A stretch of DNA of 39,491 nucleotides from JBDTOX01 sp039933015 (GTDB lineage Bacteria; Pseudomonadota; Gammaproteobacteria; Burkholderiales; Methylophilaceae): assembly GCA_039933015.1 (NCBI GenBank), contig JBDTOX010000030.1:1-39491 (forward strand), given 5' to 3'. Shown here piece after piece: positions 18,086-26,344 of the stretch. Each line of letters opens with the position of its first letter. Position 1 is the first letter of the stretch. The notes under the pieces were generated by a model. That model saw nothing but the letters and a program-made list of their open reading frames with translations. It was not told where the DNA came from and searched no databases. The position numbers and the translations under genes are program-made.

Positions 18086-18694
18086 ATGCCCAAGATTGTT
18101 ATGCAAAACGCCCGTAAGAAACAAAACATCCGTAAGAAAGAGTTGATAAATGCGACTATGTCCATTATCCACGAGACGGGTTTGGCAGACCCCACACTAG
18201 CCGCAATATCTGATCGCGCAGGCTTGTCTTCTAGCAGCATTGTTAGCCACTATTTCAAAAACAAGCAGGAGCTACTGAAAGAGACAATGCTTGATTTTGT
18301 GGGTGGGTTTCTCGGTGAAATGGTTTTTCGTGTGGCGGCAGGCAAATCCCCATTAGAAAAAATCTATGCCCTGATTGATGCGAACTTTGCGCCCTCCCAA
18401 TGTACGCCAGAGGCCATCTCGGTATGGATGTTTTTCTGGGGACGTGTCCCGGTCAATGAGGATTTTGCTGAAATTGAACGCACGCTGGAAAAATATATGA
18501 TCAATGAGCTGAAGCAAGCGCTTATTGAGCTTGTTCCTGATGAACAAGTCGATTATTTTGCAGAAAGTGTAATAGCCATCATCTATGGCTTATGGTTACG
18601 TTTCGCCCTCGATCCCAAAAGAATTAGCTTGGAAACTGCTCACAAAATCACTATTGATCTTGTTCATGCCCGCATTGGCATTTCCAAGCCATAA
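18086..18694 (+). CDS. TetR-family regulator, BetI-like
   Basis: The 202-residue protein has an N-terminal TetR helix-turn-helix (LINATMSIIHETGLADPTLA, then SDRAGLSSSSIVSHYFKNK) and a helical ligand-binding C-terminal domain. Both halves follow E. coli BetI closely: the MPK start, SIVSHYF, and SVIAIIYGLWLRFAL matching the BetI segment LIDGLWLRAAL. BetI represses choline uptake and glycine-betaine synthesis genes and is released by choline; whether choline is the ligand here is unknown. No betA, betB or betT lies nearby. The nearest transporter is the DMT protein upstream, and related palindromes lie in the spacer downstream. A hairpin GCCCGT-gcgcgta-ACGGGC (18758-18776) after the gene may end it. 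Confidence 0.85.
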   Translation: MPKIVMQNARKKQNIRKKELINATMSIIHETGLADPTLAAISDRAGLSSSSIVSHYFKNKQELLKETMLDFVGGFLGEMVFRVAAGKSPLEKIYALIDANFAPSQCTPEAISVWMFFWGRVPVNEDFAEIERTLEKYMINELKQALIELVPDEQVDYFAESVIAIIYGLWLRFALDPKRISLETAHKITIDLVHARIGISKP

Positions 18695-18924
18695 ACATGA
18701 GCATGTGGTGACTACGGTCTAACTATCCCCAAGAAAATCCCGATACCCTCAAGTAGCGCCCGTGCGCGTAACGGGCTTCACCTCTTAAGTCCTGAATCTC
18801 CAGAACAGCATTTCCTGTTCAAAAACATATCCTGATTTCACCCGTATTTAGGGTTGAACAGAGGCCGTTCATATCAATTGAATGCCTCACCTGAACGCTA
18901 TCTATTCAAGCCTAAATCCATTTG

Positions 18925-18946
18925 TTATTGAATGATAGTTCAATAA
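18925..18946. promoter_or_regulatory. 22-bp palindrome, candidate TetR/BetI-like operator 1
   Basis: TTATTGAA and TTCAATAA are perfect inverted arms around a six-base centre. Size and symmetry suit a TetR dimer, and a BetI-like gene ends 230 bases upstream. Binding by that protein is inferred, not shown. Confidence 0.5.
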
Positions 18947-19115
18947 AATAACATCAAATATTTTATCTATATCTATCTGGCTGAATGCATCTATTCTCAA
19001 CGTATTTTATTTATTAAATGTATATATGTACTTATGATTTATAAGTGCCAGTGCTATGCAATTTCAAATCGATAGCAGTATTTAATAGCTAAGAAATTCC
19101 TCCCAGGCCGTTGAC

Positions 19116-19136
19116 AAAAATAGAACGGTCATTCAA
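19116..19136. promoter_or_regulatory. candidate operator 2, overlapping a TTGACA box
   Basis: The segment TAGAACGGTCATTCAATA matches the reverse complement of operator 1 at 15 of 18 positions. It directly follows TTGACA, so a bound repressor would block a promoter pointing at the response regulator gene. Confidence 0.4.
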
Positions 19137-19266
19137 TATGTGCGCTAAATAAAAGACGGCATCTTCTATGCGCTGCTGGCATTTATCAGCGGCCATACTC
19201 TGTACCAACGCAATACAGTTTAGAGGCCAGGCAATCCATCCATAGCCCTAAGCATTAGGAAATATC

Positions 19267-19944
19267 ATGAGTTCAGCTATTAAAGTATTAATAATTGATG
19301 ACAATTCGCTTTTTCGCAGCTCTGTAAAACAAATGATTGCTGCAGACCCGGATTTTCAAGTACTAGGTGAAGCAGAGACCGGTTTGCAAGGTCTGGAAAT
19401 GACAAAAGCATTAAAACCGGACCTGATATTGCTTGATCTCAAAGTGAACGGTATGAGTGGCCTGGAAATGCTGGCACACATCAAATCGTTCAAATTAAAA
19501 GCGCGCTGCGTTATTCTGGCGGCCTCCGGGGCAGAAAATGAACTTCTTGAGGCCCTGAGGACCGGTGCTAGTGGATATCTGCTTAAAGAAATGATCTCGG
19601 ATGAGCTTTGTGCCAATTTAAAGAAGGCGATGTCTGGAGTCACTATTCTGCAAGAGAATTTAAAAAAGACACTGATAAACGCAATTATTGGTCAAAACTT
19701 GTCTACGAACGAGAGAGAGGTCTTTCTTTCGGACCGTGAGCAAGAAATACTTGATTGCCTGACTCAGCAACTAAATAATAAGAGCATTGCCCGCGATTTG
19801 GGTATTAGTGTCTCCACAGTTAAAGTTCATATCAAGCATTTGTTTCTTAAATTGAATTTAACCAGTCGACAAGAAGTGGCTGCATGGGCGCATAAACAAT
19901 GTATGTTGATTAGCCCTCAAGCAGCAGGGATGAGTCAGGCATAG
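19267..19944 (+). CDS. orphan NarL/LuxR-type response regulator
   Basis: The 225-residue protein has a receiver domain (residues 1-125) with the acidic pair Asp11-Asp12, phospho-acceptor Asp57 in LILLDLKVNG, and the conserved Lys in SGYLLKEM. A LuxR-type helix-turn-helix follows at about residues 155-200 (LSDREQEILDCL, NNKSIARDLGISVSTVKVHI). In AASGAENE the usual Thr/Ser switch residue is Ala-Ser. No histidine kinase is adjacent, so its partner is elsewhere. Possible operator 2 sits in its upstream region, suggesting control by the neighbouring TetR protein. A perfect 11-base-pair hairpin follows the stop. Confidence 0.9.
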   Translation: MSSAIKVLIIDDNSLFRSSVKQMIAADPDFQVLGEAETGLQGLEMTKALKPDLILLDLKVNGMSGLEMLAHIKSFKLKARCVILAASGAENELLEALRTGASGYLLKEMISDELCANLKKAMSGVTILQENLKKTLINAIIGQNLSTNEREVFLSDREQEILDCLTQQLNNKSIARDLGISVSTVKVHIKHLFLKLNLTSRQEVAAWAHKQCMLISPQAAGMSQA

Positions 19945-19957
19945 AGCAAGCAAGTTT

Positions 19958-19989
19958 CAAGTCAAATTTTCAATTGATAATTTGACTTG
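19958..19989 (+). terminator. hairpin after the response regulator gene
   Basis: CAAGTCAAATT pairs perfectly with AATTTGACTTG across a ten-base loop, 14 bases past the stop. It lacks a long T tail (GTTTGAG follows), so termination may be partial. Confidence 0.5.
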
Positions 19990-20067
19990 GTTTGAGTGAC
20001 AGCTTGTGGCCCAGCCTGTGTAATGCTATATCGTTGATGGATAGTTATTACTGGGCACTGTTTTACC

Positions 20068-20793
20068 ATGACTAAAAATGCTTCTGATCTGAAGCCAATC
20101 TACATCTTACGTTTTTCCCGCACCGAAGGACCGGGCTTCCTGGAGCCATTCCTGAAGGCCAGAGGCGTCCCATGGAAGCTGGTGTGCCTTGATAAGGGTG
20201 AGCCTGTGCCCTTGTCCATAAATGAAATGAGTGGGCTCGCGCTCATGGGTGGGACCATGAGCGTCAATGACGGGCTACCCTGGATATTGCCAGTGTTGAA
20301 CCTCATCCAGGAGTCATTAAAAGCCAATGTGCCAGTGATAGGACATTGCCTGGGAGGCCAGTTATTAGCCAAAGCCCTGGGTGCAGAAACTAAAAACAAC
20401 CACTGCAAAGAGATGGGCTGGGGCAATGTCGAGGTGGTTGATCAGGCCGTGGCGAAAGAATGGTTTGGAGGCGCCATGCAGTTTGATGTTTTCCACTGGC
20501 ATTACCAGACATTCGATATCCCACAAGGTGCCGCAAAAATCATGCGGAGCGCCTGGTGCGAAAATCAGGCATTCATTTATCAAGGCCGTCATATCGGCTT
20601 TCAGTGTCACATAGAAATGACAGCCGACATGGTAAGGGAATGGTGCAAGGAAAGCGGGGATCAATTCCCTTCGACTTTACCAGCATCAATCCAGCCAATC
20701 GAAACCATGCTGCAGGATATACATACACGTGTTGGCAAGCTAAATGCCTTGGCAGGCAATGTATATCTACGCTGGTTAACGAATATTAAATAG
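20068..20793 (+). CDS. class I glutamine amidotransferase-like protein
   Basis: The 241-residue cytosolic protein has the type I amidotransferase nucleophile motif GHCLGGQLLAKALGA, and the second part of the triad in GFQCHIEMT (His-x-Glu). An N-terminal GGTMSVND stretch matches the oxyanion-side loop. It resembles stand-alone GMP-synthase-like amidotransferases, which hydrolyse glutamine or gamma-glutamyl compounds; no synthetase partner is fused or adjacent. The substrate is unknown. No clear ribosome-binding site precedes the ATG. It converges with prfC across 39 bases. Confidence 0.88.
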   Translation: MTKNASDLKPIYILRFSRTEGPGFLEPFLKARGVPWKLVCLDKGEPVPLSINEMSGLALMGGTMSVNDGLPWILPVLNLIQESLKANVPVIGHCLGGQLLAKALGAETKNNHCKEMGWGNVEVVDQAVAKEWFGGAMQFDVFHWHYQTFDIPQGAAKIMRSAWCENQAFIYQGRHIGFQCHIEMTADMVREWCKESGDQFPSTLPASIQPIETMLQDIHTRVGKLNALAGNVYLRWLTNIK

Positions 20794-20832
20794 TCATGAC
20801 CAGGGTAGGGGTCAAAAAATCTCATCAATCAA

Positions 20833-22407
20833 TCAGAAAATCTCGCGTGTTTCCAGGAACTTGATATCAGGATAACGCTCCTGCGCCATTTGCAGGTTGA
20901 CCCGGTTAGGCGCCAGGTAGACATGCTCATTCGCGCCATCCAGCGCCACGTTGAAGCCATATTTATCAGCGATGGCCTTGAGGTCGGCGTCCGATCCGCG
21001 CAACCAGCGCGCAGTGGAGCAATCATAGTTTTCAAATACAATATCCACGCCATATTCAAATTCCAGGCGGTGCGCCACCACATCGAATTGCAGCGTACCG
21101 ACTGCACCAAGAATCAGGTCGTTGCTTAGCAGCGGGCGGAATAGTTGTGAAGCGCCTTCTTCGGCCAGTTGCTGCAAGCCTTTTTGCAGTTGCTTCATCT
21201 TTAGCGGATTCTTCAGGCGCGCACGGCGGAAAAATTCCGGCGCAAATGATGGGATGCCCGTGAACTTGAGGTCTTCGCCCTCGGTAAAGGTGTCGCCCAG
21301 TTTTACCGTGCCATGGTTGGGGATGCCGATGATGTCGCCAGCGTAGGCCTCATCGGTGGTGTTGCGATCCTGCGCCATGAAGGTAATGGCATTATTCACC
21401 GCCATGAGCTTGGCCGAGGAAACCTGCTTGATCTTCATGCCGCGTTCAAAACGTCCCGAGCATACTCGTAGAAAGGCTATGCGGTCGCGGTGCTTGGGGT
21501 CCATGTTGGCCTGGATCTTGAACACAAAGCCGGAGAACCTGGCCTCGTCCGGTACCACGTTGCGTGTAGCCGTGTTACGTCCCAGCGGCGCAGGGGAAAG
21601 GTCAACCACTGCATCCAGTAAGGATTGCACGCCGAAATTGTTCACCGCAGAACCGAAAAATACCGGGGTCTGCTGGCCTGACAGATAGGCAGCTGAATCG
21701 AAAGTATGCGAAGCGCCACGCACCAGCTCGATATCAATACGCAGCTCTTCTGCCTGGTGGCCTATAAGTTCATCCAGACGAGGGTTATCCAGCCCCTTGA
21801 TGGTCTCGGAAGTACCCTTTTCTGCCTGCGGATCAAAGAACGAGACCTCATCATTGTAGAGGTGATAAACGCCACGAAAGCTCTTGCCCATGCCGATAGG
21901 CCAGGTGATGGGCGCGCACTGCATGCCGAGTACTGATTCAATTTCATCGAGCAGCTCTATGGGCGCGCGGCTTTCACGATCCAGCTTGTTGATGAAGGTG
22001 ATAATAGGCGTATCGCGCATGCGGCACACATTGAGCAGCTTGATGGTTTGTGCTTCCACGCCGTTGACCGAGTCGATCACCATCACCGCCGAATCAACGG
22101 CAGTCAAGGTGCGATAGGTGTCTTCCGAGAAGTCATCATGGCCTGGCGTATCGAGCAAATTGATGATGTGTTCGCGGTAGGGGAACTGCATGACAGAGGA
22201 AGTCACCGAGATGCCGCGCTGCTTTTCCAGCTCCATCCAGTCCGAGGTGGCGTGTTTGCTGGATTTGCGCGCTCGTACTGAGCCTGCCATCTGGATTGCG
22301 CCGCCGAACCATAATAGTTTTTCGGTCAGCGTGGTCTTGCCGGCATCCGGGTGGGAGATGATGGCAAACGTGCGGCGGCGCTGAATTTCGTCTTGAAGGC
22401 TGCTCAT
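20833..22407 (-). CDS. prfC: peptide chain release factor 3
   Basis: The 524-residue translational GTPase has G1 HPDAGKTT (about residues 19-26), G3 DTPGH (86-90) and G4 NKLD (140-143). The effector segment contains EKQRGISVTSSVMQFPY. The length and the C-terminal domains match RF3, which removes RF1 and RF2 from ribosomes after peptide release, using GTP. The start MSSLQDEIQRRRTFAIISHP fits the family. It lies between a convergent amidotransferase gene and the downstream end of a PEP-CTERM gene. Confidence 0.97.
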   Translation of the reverse strand: MSSLQDEIQRRRTFAIISHPDAGKTTLTEKLLWFGGAIQMAGSVRARKSSKHATSDWMELEKQRGISVTSSVMQFPYREHIINLLDTPGHDDFSEDTYRTLTAVDSAVMVIDSVNGVEAQTIKLLNVCRMRDTPIITFINKLDRESRAPIELLDEIESVLGMQCAPITWPIGMGKSFRGVYHLYNDEVSFFDPQAEKGTSETIKGLDNPRLDELIGHQAEELRIDIELVRGASHTFDSAAYLSGQQTPVFFGSAVNNFGVQSLLDAVVDLSPAPLGRNTATRNVVPDEARFSGFVFKIQANMDPKHRDRIAFLRVCSGRFERGMKIKQVSSAKLMAVNNAITFMAQDRNTTDEAYAGDIIGIPNHGTVKLGDTFTEGEDLKFTGIPSFAPEFFRRARLKNPLKMKQLQKGLQQLAEEGASQLFRPLLSNDLILGAVGTLQFDVVAHRLEFEYGVDIVFENYDCSTARWLRGSDADLKAIADKYGFNVALDGANEHVYLAPNRVNLQMAQERYPDIKFLETREIF

Positions 22408-22585
22408 GCGGATACTTGTAAATGCAAAAGGGCGTCATTGTACCGCGTGTACCGAATTAACGTGCAGCTGAGAGTTTTAAGGCAAGCAATTTACTCAAAC
22501 CAATCAGAGCCAGTCATGGCAGGGACACCATATGGCAGCTGAAGTGGCTGTTTCTGGTCGTCAGACGCAAAAAATTCCGGCTGAC

Positions 22586-22619
22586 AAAAGATAAAGTTGC
22601 CATGATGGGCAACTTTATC
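22586..22619 (-). terminator. strong intrinsic terminator of the first PEP-CTERM gene
   Basis: Twelve perfectly paired bases (GATAAAGTTGCC with GGCAACTTTATC) around a six-base loop are followed, on the minus strand, by TTTT. The element is 20 bases past the stop codon of the PEP-CTERM gene and insulates prfC. Confidence 0.9.
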
Positions 22620-22639
22620 CTTTCGTGCCGAACATTGGT

Positions 22640-23380
22640 CTATTTGGTTAGACGCATACGCCTGACTGCCGCAAGCGCTACTAGAGCCAGCCCGAACAAA
22701 GCCGTGGTGCTGGGTTCTGGGACATCGCCGCCTCCGCCTCCGCCACCACCACTCTGGGCATCATGGGAGAACGGGGCTTTGACATCCGCAGTGCCATCGG
22801 CATTCTTGTTGTAGAGGTCAAAATGGATGGAGTAGCTGGGGTCCAGGTTGGTCATATCTACCGCGAATGGTTCGAAGTAGAGGCAGCCAGTCGTGCATCC
22901 GGCCACAAGGTCGCTCGTAGGTGTCGTGGTCGAGGTGTCGAATGCAGTGGTCTGCTGGCCGCTAAAAATGAACGAGAATTCTTTGTAGAAAGTAGGATAT
23001 TCGCCGTGGGTCGGTAACCCACTGGGCGTGCCATAAGTCATATCCGCTGAAACATTTATCGTGCTGCCGTCGAAGATGAAGGAACCAGCAGAGACCGCAC
23101 TGTTGCTGAGCGGGCCGAGATCGTTCACTGATCCGTCTCCGGGCCCTTTTTCCAGCGCAGCCGCAATGTAGAAGGTGTCGGTCAGGCTGAGTGCTTTGGG
23201 TCCGAACAGCGCATACAGGTTAAACAAACTGCCCCCTGCCAGCGTGGTTTCTGTTGTACCGTTATAGCTGCCGCCGACTATTGTCAGCTGAAGTTCCGGT
23301 AGCGCATATGCGGATGTTGCCCCGCAGAACGCGAAAGCAATGATACTAGTCCTGCACAATGCTTTGAATGGTTTTTTCAC
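22640..23380 (-). CDS. PEP-CTERM exported protein 1
   Basis: The 246-residue protein starts at a GTG (23378-23380) preceded by AAGGAG (23390-23395); a longer upstream reading adds residues but lacks a ribosome-binding site. A signal peptide (MKKPFKALCRTSIIAFAFCG, cleaved near SAYA-LP) leads into a beta-rich, Thr/Ser/Gly-rich domain with one Cys pair (AGCTTGC). A poly-Gly linker then leads to the sorting tail VPEPSTTALFGLALVALAAV with RRMR at the end. The tail is recognised by an exosortase in bacteria that make this type of exopolysaccharide. The main domain resembles the choice-of-anchor group of such proteins; its role is unknown. It has a sigma-54 promoter and two upstream boxes. Confidence 0.88.
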   Translation of the reverse strand: MKKPFKALCRTSIIAFAFCGATSAYALPELQLTIVGGSYNGTTETTLAGGSLFNLYALFGPKALSLTDTFYIAAALEKGPGDGSVNDLGPLSNSAVSAGSFIFDGSTINVSADMTYGTPSGLPTHGEYPTFYKEFSFIFSGQQTTAFDTSTTTPTSDLVAGCTTGCLYFEPFAVDMTNLDPSYSIHFDLYNKNADGTADVKAPFSHDAQSGGGGGGGGDVPEPSTTALFGLALVALAAVRRMRLTK

Positions 23381-23450
23381 TTTGCGTAACTCCTTGTATG
23401 AGTTTGATTGCACCTGAGGTTTGGCTTTTTAGGGCCGGAGTATAAAAAAA

Positions 23451-23468
23451 TATGCAACATTCGCACCA
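23451..23468 (-). promoter_or_regulatory. sigma-54 promoter of PEP-CTERM gene 1
   Basis: Read on the minus strand, TATGGTGCGAATGTTGCATA has GG and GC exactly ten bases apart (plus positions 23466-23467 and 23454-23455) and a perfect TTGCA at -12. Transcription would start near 23442, about 60 bases before the GTG. Confidence 0.7.
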
Positions 23469-23476
23469 TATTTCAT

Positions 23477-23654
23477 AACATATTGAAAATGTTAATAAAT
23501 GGAATGGAAGTCGAAAATATTTTAGGTACTAGTGTAAATTATTCCGACAGGTACCATGTTGCGTAACATATTGAAAATGTTAACAAATGGAATGGAAGCA
23601 CCGAAACTTCTATAGTTGCGAGTGTAAATAATTCCGACAGGTGCCCTGTTGCGT
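23477..23654 (-). repeat. two tandem 88-90 bp repeats upstream of PEP-CTERM gene 1
   Basis: Unit 1 (23477-23564) and unit 2 (23565-23654) share AACATATTGAAAATGTTAA, AAATGGAATGGAAG, AGTGTAAAT and ATTCCGACAGGT in the same order. Each unit carries one PEP-CTERM box, on the minus strand at 23533-23549 and 23623-23639 (TGTCGGAATAATTTACA and a one-base variant). Each also carries a TAACAT/ATGTTA inverted repeat. The array is a likely duplicated enhancer for the sigma-54 promoter at 23451-23468. Confidence 0.85.
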
Positions 23655-23804
23655 AAAAAAGCCCGCAAGAATGACTAACTAATTACTTAATCGGAGGTTC
23701 CATAAATCAAGAATAGACATGTAACTTTGAATAGTGGCTTGACCTTGCCAGTTGAAACTGCGAATTTGATGGTCATATAGCAATGAGGGGGTCGCGCGAC
23801 GTAA

Positions 23805-26210
23805 TTGGAAAATATAGAGCAAATCGAGGTTACCCAAAATTGGACGCTGCCAATTGGCGGCATGACATGCGCATCCTGCGCGGGCCGTGTGGAGAAGGTC
23901 CTGCGCGCAGTACCTGGTGTGGCCGATGCCGAGGTGAATCTGGCGACTGAAAGTGCTACGGTTCATGCCGATGCCCGCGTCGATATCGCTGAGCTGACCA
24001 ACGCTGTCAAGGCCACCGGCTACAGTGTGCCGCAGCAAAAAATTACGCTGTTGATAGGAGGCATGACCTGTGCCTCATGCTCAGGCCGCGTGGAAAAGGC
24101 GCTTAACAAGGTGCCCGGCGTGGTGGCTACCGAGGTCAATCTCGCGCTGGAAAGCGCACAGGTCACTCTACTGGCTGGTCAGGTCAGCACTTCCCAGCTG
24201 GTTAAGGCTGTAGAGGCGGCCGGCTACGAGGCCAGGCTGCCAGTTATCCAAGGTGCACAGCCGCAGCCTGGAAAAACCTACGACTGGTGGCCGGTAGCAT
24301 TATCAGCTGTGCTGTCATTGCCGCTAGCCCTTGCCATGGGCGCGCAATCTCTGGGTTGGCACGGCCAGATTCCTGGATGGTTGCAATTAACACTGGCGAC
24401 ACCAGTACAGTTCTGGCTCGGCTGGCGTTTTTACAAGGCTGGCTGGAGCGCGCTCAAAGCGGGTACAGGCAATATGGATTTGCTGGTGGCGCTAGGTACT
24501 TCGGCAGCTTATGGCTTGAGTGTTTATCTGCTGCTTAGCCCAGCCCATGCGGGCATGAGCCATCTGTATTTTGAGTCCTCCACTATCGTCATCACGCTGG
24601 TACTGCTCGGAAAATGGTTGGAAAGCCGTGCTAAACGGCAGACTACGGCGGCTATCCGCGCCCTGCACGCGCTGCGTCCGGAGCGGGCCAGGGTGTTGCG
24701 CGATGGGCAGGAAATAGAGCTGGCCCTGGAACAGGTGGAGGTCGGCGACATGGTGATGATTCGTCCGGGTGAGCGCATTCCCGTTGATGGCTGCGTGCAG
24801 CAGGGCGAAAGCGAAGTCGATGAATCGCTCATTACAGGTGAAAGCTTGCCTGTGGCCAAAAAGGCTGGCGATATGGTAACGGGCGGCGCAGTCAATGGCG
24901 AAGGCCTGATGCATGTGCGCACCACGGCGGTGGGCGCCGAATCAGTGCTGGCGCGCATTGTGCGTCTCGTGGAATCGGCACAGGCCGGGAAGGCGCCTAT
25001 CCAGCGCATAGTGGATAAGGTCAGTGCGGTTTTTGTGCCCATAGTGATTGCCATCGGGTTTGTCACCGTGATTGGCTGGGGTTGGTTCAACGGCGACTGG
25101 CAAACGGCTATCCTCAATGCCGTAGCCGTGCTGGTGATTGCCTGTCCCTGCGCTTTAGGGTTGGCCACACCCACTGCCATCATGGTCGGTACCGGGGTCG
25201 CCGCCCAGCATGGCATTCTGATCAAGGATGCCGAGGCGCTGGAACGGGCGCATGCGATAAAGACGGTAGCATTCGACAAGACCGGCACTTTGACTGAAGG
25301 CCATCCCAAGCTCACCGATTGGGAAAGTGTTGATGATGAAAATGACAAGCTGCTTGGCCTTGCTGCCAGTTTGCAATCGGGGAGCGAACATCCATTGGCT
25401 AAAGCCACGGTGCAAGCAGCACAAGACAGCAAAATTGCCTTGTTGCCGGCATTACAGGTGCGCGCGCTGCCGGGCAAAGGCGTCGCGGGGCGCGTGGATG
25501 GGCAGGAGTTGCGTCTGGGCAATACGCGCCTGATGCAGGAACTGGATGTTGACCTTGCAAGATTTAAGGGTATGGCTAAAGCGCTGGAGGCGGAAGGCCG
25601 CAGCATCTCCTGGCTGGCTGAGATAAGCCCGGCACCGCGACTGTTGGGTTTGCTGGCGTTTGGCGACACGCTTAAATCTACGGCGCTCAGGGCCATCAGC
25701 AGGTTGCATGAGCAGGGCGTCAGCACCGCGCTGGTGAGCGGAGACAATCAGGGTAGTGCCTCGGCAATTGCCACGCAACTTGGCATCAGCAAGATATATG
25801 CGCAGGTGCTGCCGGCAGACAAGGCCAACATTGTGGCGCAACTGAAAGACGGCGGCCTGGTTGCCATGGTCGGTGACGGCATTAATGATGCGCCAGCATT
25901 GGCTGCTGCTGACATCGGCATTGCCATGTCCAGCGGCACCGATGTCGCCATGCATGCGGCAGGCATCACGTTGATGCGTGGCGACCCCGCGCTGGTGGCG
26001 GATGCCATAGATGTTTCCAGGCGTACTTACGCCAAGATCAGACAGAATTTATTCTGGGCATTCATCTATAACGTTGTGGGCATTCCGCTGGCGGCGTTTG
26101 GACTGTTAAGCCCGGTCATCGCTGGTGGTGCCATGGCACTCAGCAGCGTGAGCGTGGTTAGCAATGCGTTACTGCTGAAGCGGTGGAAACCCGGTCGCAA
26201 TCAGCCTTGA
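23805..26210 (+). CDS. copA: copper-exporting P1B-type ATPase CopA
   Basis: The 801-residue protein has two N-terminal heavy-metal-associated domains, each with GGMTCASC (Cys22/Cys25 and Cys89/Cys92). Eight membrane helices follow, with the ion-path motif CPC (VIACPCALGLATPTA, about residue 447). TGES, DKTGT (about 491), SEHPLAKA and GDGINDAP (about 688) are the actuator, phosphorylation and nucleotide-binding motifs. It should pump Cu(I) from cytosol to periplasm using ATP. The start appears to be a TTG at 23805, since the next in-frame ATG lies inside the first metal-binding domain; GAGGGGG upstream is rather far (13 bases). It is divergent from PEP-CTERM gene 1 and has no copZ or cueR neighbour in view. 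Confidence 0.95.
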   Translation: MENIEQIEVTQNWTLPIGGMTCASCAGRVEKVLRAVPGVADAEVNLATESATVHADARVDIAELTNAVKATGYSVPQQKITLLIGGMTCASCSGRVEKALNKVPGVVATEVNLALESAQVTLLAGQVSTSQLVKAVEAAGYEARLPVIQGAQPQPGKTYDWWPVALSAVLSLPLALAMGAQSLGWHGQIPGWLQLTLATPVQFWLGWRFYKAGWSALKAGTGNMDLLVALGTSAAYGLSVYLLLSPAHAGMSHLYFESSTIVITLVLLGKWLESRAKRQTTAAIRALHALRPERARVLRDGQEIELALEQVEVGDMVMIRPGERIPVDGCVQQGESEVDESLITGESLPVAKKAGDMVTGGAVNGEGLMHVRTTAVGAESVLARIVRLVESAQAGKAPIQRIVDKVSAVFVPIVIAIGFVTVIGWGWFNGDWQTAILNAVAVLVIACPCALGLATPTAIMVGTGVAAQHGILIKDAEALERAHAIKTVAFDKTGTLTEGHPKLTDWESVDDENDKLLGLAASLQSGSEHPLAKATVQAAQDSKIALLPALQVRALPGKGVAGRVDGQELRLGNTRLMQELDVDLARFKGMAKALEAEGRSISWLAEISPAPRLLGLLAFGDTLKSTALRAISRLHEQGVSTALVSGDNQGSASAIATQLGISKIYAQVLPADKANIVAQLKDGGLVAMVGDGINDAPALAAADIGIAMSSGTDVAMHAAGITLMRGDPALVADAIDVSRRTYAKIRQNLFWAFIYNVVGIPLAAFGLLSPVIAGGAMALSSVSVVSNALLLKRWKPGRNQP

Positions 26211-26344
26211 CCGGAATCCTGATTGCTGAAGTCGCTGTTAATGCAGCTGGCCGAACCAGCAACGCTGGATTGAGTATTCAATCTGTTTGCTGGCTCAGCC
26301 GCTGATTATTGTACGGATCTAGTTGCAGGGCCATATACAAACAA

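Larger units (their letters stand above)
18695..19266. other. AT-rich 572-bp spacer before the response regulator gene
   Basis: No gene is recognised. The spacer contains a weak terminator-like hairpin (18758-18776), a dyad GAACAG-CATTTC-CTGTTC near 18800, TGAAC-N7-GTTCA near 18855-18871, and the two related palindromic sites listed separately. From about 18900 to 19080 it is strongly AT-rich. A TTGACA near 19111 could be the -35 box of a promoter for the response regulator. Confidence 0.4.
23381..23804. other. divergent control region between PEP-CTERM gene 1 and copA
   Basis: The left two-thirds hold the sigma-54 promoter and the tandem enhancer repeats of the PEP-CTERM gene. On the copA side, TTGACCTTGCCA (23739-23750) resembles the left half of a CueR/MerR-type promoter, but the expected right half-site is degenerate. 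A small palindrome CAGTT-GA-AACTG follows it. Copper control of copA by a CueR-like protein is therefore only a weak suggestion. Confidence 0.4.

Noticed and set aside
23739..23775. CueR operator in front of copA
   Set aside because: Only the left half-site TTGACCTTGCCA fits; the inverted right half is missing, so I list it only as weak evidence.
24524..25747. Long minus-strand open frame (about 407 codons) opposite copA
   Set aside because: It is the antisense shadow of a clear P-type ATPase; the translation is Ser/Thr/Pro-rich with no domain and no ribosome-binding site.
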